From an uncultured Oscillospiraceae bacterium (GTDB lineage Bacteria; Bacillota; Clostridia; Oscillospirales; Oscillospiraceae), in NCBI GenBank assembly GCA_910587505.1, contig CAJULD010000003.1, positions 29,174 to 93,173 of the forward strand: a stretch of DNA of 64,000 nucleotides, written 5' to 3'. Below, piece after piece: positions 61,274-64,000 of this stretch; the first letter of the stretch is position 1, and each line of letters starts with the position of its first letter. The position numbers and the translations under genes were made by a program. The notes beneath the pieces were generated by a model that did no database searches, was not told where the DNA came from, and saw nothing but the letters and a program-made list of their open reading frames with translations.

Positions 61274-61313
61274 CCCCAATGGAATCCTACCATTTGGTAG
61301 GATTCCATTGGGG
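61274..61313 (-). promoter_or_regulatory. Perfect 19-bp palindrome overlapping the XRE ribosome site
   Basis: 61274-61292 and 61295-61313 are exact reverse complements with a 2-nt centre. In the transcript the 3' arm ends in GGGG of the Shine-Dalgarno sequence. Could act as operator DNA for the XRE dimer or as an RNA hairpin. Confidence 0.75.
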
Positions 61314-61363
61314 CCAGCCAATCATTCGGTTGGTTATGTGTTACAAGATATCCCGATAATCTG

Positions 61364-61552
61364 TCAGGGTCCAAAATAATCGGTGCCGACATGGCAATAT
61401 TTCGCCGGTTTAATCCGTGCCCAGACGGGAATTTCCCGTTCGCCGGTCTCGTATCTGCGGCATACGTCCAGATTCATGACCGGATAATCCGCTGTTTGCC
61501 GCCGGGCCCTGTTACTGTCCTCCCTCAGATCCCTGATCCTCCGGAGCTCCAT
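61364..61552 (-). CDS. Degenerate tandem paralogue of the small XRE regulator
   Basis: 62 residues. It shares the C-terminal half with the next gene (RRYETGEREIPVWARIKPAKYCHVGTDY), but the helix-turn-helix is eroded (RARRQTADYP). It starts inside the 3' end of the AAA+ gene with GAGGAGGA 1 nt from the ATG. Either a decaying copy or a partner lacking DNA binding. Confidence 0.6.
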   Translation of the reverse strand: MELRRIRDLREDSNRARRQTADYPVMNLDVCRRYETGEREIPVWARIKPAKYCHVGTDYFGP

Positions 61553-63182
61553 CTTCCTCCTCCTCTTCCTCCAGCGCGGGCCGCAGGGGTACGTCCATCA
61601 GCTCCTTCAGGTCCTCCGTGGTGATGGTGCGGATGTCTTCGTCGGTGGGATCCTCCATCTCCGCCACCCGGTCCGCCTGAGCGGCGACGATCTTCTCAAA
61701 GAGATTGCGCACGTCGCGGGCGTTGCCGAAGTTTTCGTCCCGGTCCTCGTAGAGCTCCTGAAGATGGTCCTTCACCGCAGCGGCGGCGGCTTCGTCCAGC
61801 CGGTAGTCGTTGCGGTCCACCCTGCCCCGGAAAATCTCATAGAGCTGGTCTCCGTTGTAGTCCTCGAAGTACAGGTACTTGTTGAACCGGGATTTCAGAC
61901 CGGGGTTGGAATCGATGAACCGGGGCATGAGGGTGGCGTAGCCCGCCACGATGACCACAAAGTCGTCCCGGTGGTCCTCCATGGCCTTGAGGATGGTGTC
62001 GATGGCCTCCTGACCGAAGTCCTTGTCGGCGTTCTCCGGAGAGAGAGTATAGGCCTCGTCGATGAACAGCACGCCGCCCAAGGCCTTTTCGATGATCTCC
62101 TTTGTCTTGATGGCAGTCTGCCCCACGTACCCGGCCACCAGGCCGGAGCGGTCCACCTCCACCAGATGCCCCCTGGAGAGGATGCCCAGAGCGCTGTACA
62201 CCTTGCCCACGATCCGGGCTACGGTGGTTTTGCCGGTGCCGGGGTTGCCGGAGAACACCAGGTGGAAGGACATGTCCGGGGTCTTCATCCCCCGGTTCTG
62301 GCGCAGCTTCCGGACCTTCACCAGGTTTGCCAGACTGTCCACGTCCCGTTTCACCATCTCCAGACCGATGAGCTCATCCAGCTCCGCCATGGCCTCCTCC
62401 AGGGTGGGCCGGGGCGCTTCCGGTTCCGCGCCGGGGGCTTCGGGGCTCCCGGAGGCTGCCTCCGGCTTCGCCGGTTCCGCCGGTCCGCCGGTCACCGGCA
62501 GGGGGGCCATAGGGTCGCCGGGGGACGGCGGACCGGCCGGCCGGCCGGGCGCGCCGAAGAAGTCGTCGTAGAGGCTGCGGGAGTTCCTGTCCCGGCTGAG
62601 CACCTTGCTGAATTCGTCCATGAGGTCGCTCAGTTCCTTCCCCGTATCCCGTGCCGGCGCGGCGGACAGGGTGGGCGCGCCGTTCAGGTAATCATCGGGG
62701 CCGGGCGTAGCAGGGGCGGCGGGAACCCCCGCCTTGTCGCAGCAGGCGGTCAGCTGGTCATAGAGCAGGGTGATCCGGCGGCTTTCGGCGAAGGAGAAGG
62801 AGCCGTCGTAGGCTGCGCTGAGCATCAGGAGGTTTTTCTGTACCTCGGCGAAGGTACGGCTGCAGGTGGTTCCGGACTTTGCGTCGGCCTCGGCCAGCCT
62901 TTGGAAAAACTCCGGCACGCCCACGGTATAGTGGGGGTTGGTCTGATAGTAGGAGATGGCCTTGTCAAACTGGGCGGCGGAGAATTTCACCTGCCGGTCG
63001 GTATAGATCTGATTGATGCCGATAACGTCCCCGCCCCGGCCCTCGCTGACGGCCCAGAGGCAGAGGGTGCACGCCCGGAAGTAAGTATCGATCTCCTGAG
63101 CGGAGATTTTCAGCTCCGCGGGGATGCTCTGGCAGAAGTGGCCCACCGTGTCGGCGTAGTCCCGGTGAAAATTTTTGCTCAT
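61512..63182 (-). CDS. CbbX/SpoVK-type AAA+ ATPase
   Basis: 556 residues from the ATG at 63182 (AAAGGAGCC upstream; longer frame to 63302 lacks support). Residues ~1-150 are a helical domain of unknown type, ~160-265 a Pro/Ala-rich linker, then one AAA+ module: Walker A GNPGTGKT (312-319), pore/sensor region, Walker B VLFIDEA (371-377), and arginine-finger region KSRFNKYLYFEDY. C-terminal acidic tail. Similar to SpoVK/CbbX hexamers that remodel target proteins. Target unknown. Confidence 0.9.
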   Translation of the reverse strand: MSKNFHRDYADTVGHFCQSIPAELKISAQEIDTYFRACTLCLWAVSEGRGGDVIGINQIYTDRQVKFSAAQFDKAISYYQTNPHYTVGVPEFFQRLAEADAKSGTTCSRTFAEVQKNLLMLSAAYDGSFSFAESRRITLLYDQLTACCDKAGVPAAPATPGPDDYLNGAPTLSAAPARDTGKELSDLMDEFSKVLSRDRNSRSLYDDFFGAPGRPAGPPSPGDPMAPLPVTGGPAEPAKPEAASGSPEAPGAEPEAPRPTLEEAMAELDELIGLEMVKRDVDSLANLVKVRKLRQNRGMKTPDMSFHLVFSGNPGTGKTTVARIVGKVYSALGILSRGHLVEVDRSGLVAGYVGQTAIKTKEIIEKALGGVLFIDEAYTLSPENADKDFGQEAIDTILKAMEDHRDDFVVIVAGYATLMPRFIDSNPGLKSRFNKYLYFEDYNGDQLYEIFRGRVDRNDYRLDEAAAAAVKDHLQELYEDRDENFGNARDVRNLFEKIVAAQADRVAEMEDPTDEDIRTITTEDLKELMDVPLRPALEEEEEEDGAPEDQGSEGGQ

Positions 63183-63267
63183 GGGGGAGGCTCCTTTTCT
63201 TTTTTTCCCCATTGTAGCACAAAGTGCGGGAGAAGTAAATTCATTCCTTGCTTCCGATTTTGAGTTT

Positions 63268-63297
63268 CCTGCCGCCCGAAGGGCGGCAGGGGATTTT
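63268..63297 (+). terminator. Plus-strand terminator-like hairpin before zapA
   Basis: Perfect 10-bp stem with GAA loop (63268-63277 / 63281-63290) followed by GGATTTTTT. No plus-strand gene precedes it, so it probably blocks antisense transcription or is a relic. Confidence 0.7.
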
Positions 63298-63351
63298 TTC
63301 ATGTCGCAGCCTGCGGGCCGGAAATCCGTGAAAGTCTCTCTGAAAATCTGA

Positions 63352-63379
63352 TTGATTTTCCGGAAAAACCTGTTATACT
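63352..63379 (+). promoter_or_regulatory. Promoter of zapA
   Basis: TTGATT (63352-63357), 16 bp, TATACT (63374-63379), ~80 nt before the ATG. Confidence 0.65.
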
Positions 63380-63457
63380 ATTAAAATGTATAATTGCAGG
63401 TTTATGCCCCGGAGAGAACCGGGACTCTACTGATCGGGAAGAGAGAAGGGAGCGAAC

Positions 63458-63775
63458 ATGGCAAATAAGGTCACCGTGACGATCAGCGGTACGGAGTACA
63501 CGCTGGTCAGCGAGGAAAGCCCCTCTTACATGCAGAAGGTCGCCACTCTGGTGGACGAAAAAATGACCGATATCATGGCCGCCGGACGGGTCAGCCGCAT
63601 GGACGCCGCCGTTCTGGCCGCCGCCAATCTGGCTGATGAGCTGCTCAAGCAGCAGACTGCCGCCGAAAATCTCCGCCGCCAGCTCAAGGGCTATCTGGAC
63701 GACGCCGGCAAGGCCAAGGCGGAGCTGGGCGAGTGCAAGCGGCAGCTGATGAAGCTTCAGCAGCAGAAAAAGTAA
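63458..63775 (+). CDS. zapA: Cell division protein ZapA
   Basis: 105 residues. N-terminal beta part NKVTVTISGTEYTLVSEES and a long C-terminal coiled coil, normal ZapA size. Stabilises the FtsZ ring. GAAGGGAGC before the ATG. The stop overlaps the next start (TAATG). Confidence 0.93.
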   Translation: MANKVTVTISGTEYTLVSEESPSYMQKVATLVDEKMTDIMAAGRVSRMDAAVLAAANLADELLKQQTAAENLRRQLKGYLDDAGKAKAELGECKRQLMKLQQQKK

Positions 63776-64000
63776 TGGAGCTGCTATCTCCCGCCGGCCG
63801 CTGGGAAGCAATGACGGCCGCCGTGCAAAGCGGCGCGGACGCGGTTTATCTGGGCTGCGGCGCTCTTAACGCCCGCCGGGGGGCGGAAAATTTCACGCCG
63901 GAACAGCTGCCCGAGGCCGTGGCTTACTGCCACCTGCGGGGTGTGAAGGTCTATCTGACGGTCAATACCCTTCTCTCCGACCGGGAGCTGTCCCAGGGAA
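63775..64000 (+). CDS. U32-family peptidase, N-terminal part
   Basis: 75 residues visible, running off the right edge: LLSPAGRWEAMTAAVQSGADAVYLG and YCHLRGVKVYLTVNTLLSDRE, the start of a U32 protein (RlhA/YdcP type). Second copy in the window; the zapA-U32 pair is conserved in Clostridia. Confidence 0.92.
   Translation, partial: MELLSPAGRWEAMTAAVQSGADAVYLGCGALNARRGAENFTPEQLPEAVAYCHLRGVKVYLTVNTLLSDRELSQG

Overview
GC-rich (about 60%) bacterial chromosome window with the gene content of a gut-type, endospore-forming Clostridia, most like Oscillospiraceae (Flavonifractor/Lawsonibacter/Oscillibacter type). Support: spore genes (tepA, spmA, spmB, a GerA/SpoVAF protein), Firmicutes housekeeping pairs (yceD-rpmF, yfmF-yfmH, zapA-U32, NusG-II/Gx transporter), many AGGAGG ribosome sites with GTG/TTG starts, and intergenic spacers full of perfect hairpins. 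The genus is an inference; there is no rRNA or tRNA gene to fix it.

Layout. 1-9.7 kb, mostly minus strand: partial tepA; a blaI/M56-protease pair with two BlaI-like operators; yceD-rpmF from a perfect promoter; a SunS-like glycosyltransferase; a YyaL/DUF255 protein; a SpoVAF/GerA protein. 9.8-14.9 kb: a flavodoxin-fold reductase, an AT-richer spacer with a broken small membrane-protein gene, the yfmF-yfmH peptidase pair and lgt. 15.1-20.5 kb: a tightly coupled tetrapyrrole operon (cobI, precorrin-2 dehydrogenase, hemC, cobA-hemD fusion, DUF3788 protein, membrane protein, hemB). 20.5-27.1 kb: a sugar uptake and activation locus, with a kinase and nucleotidyltransferase on minus, a PocR-AraC regulator, and a three-gene ABC importer on plus. 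Both outward operons carry the same ~95-bp promoter/operator module. 27.1-31.3 kb: a hairpin cluster, then a VanRS-like two-component operon with a VanY-type carboxypeptidase.

31.5-39.8 kb: zinc-ribbon membrane protein, polysaccharide deacetylase, XRE-TPR regulator, GntR/YtrA ABC-exporter operon, HxlR regulator divergent from a radical SAM protein, and a Gx-transporter/NusG-II pair with a MITE-like hairpin between them. 39.8-47.9 kb: CmpB-like membrane protein, a three-gene envelope cluster of unknown function, a lysA-type decarboxylase, a truncated small-peptide gene, a Sel1 protein and asnS. 48.3-53.5 kb: DUF4358 lipoprotein, HAD phosphatase, 3-methyladenine glycosylase, EamA transporter, tagA-type glycosyltransferase and tmk. 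53.5-64 kb: a very cysteine-rich small protein, mltG, a U32 peptidase, an EEP-family hydrolase, spmA-spmB, comEC, a tandem pair of small XRE genes, a CbbX/SpoVK-type AAA+ ATPase, zapA and the start of a second U32 peptidase.

Most interesting: (1) the duplicated promoter module linking the PocR-AraC regulator to both the importer and the kinase/nucleotidyltransferase operon; (2) three genes (tepA, spmA, a small XRE gene) whose ribosome-binding site lies in the 3' arm of a perfect hairpin; (3) 11-bp direct repeats shared by the response-regulator and vanY promoters; (4) the 22-cysteine membrane-anchored protein; (5) several MITE-like or dispersed intergenic repeats. No CRISPR array, rRNA, tRNA or complete IS element was seen.
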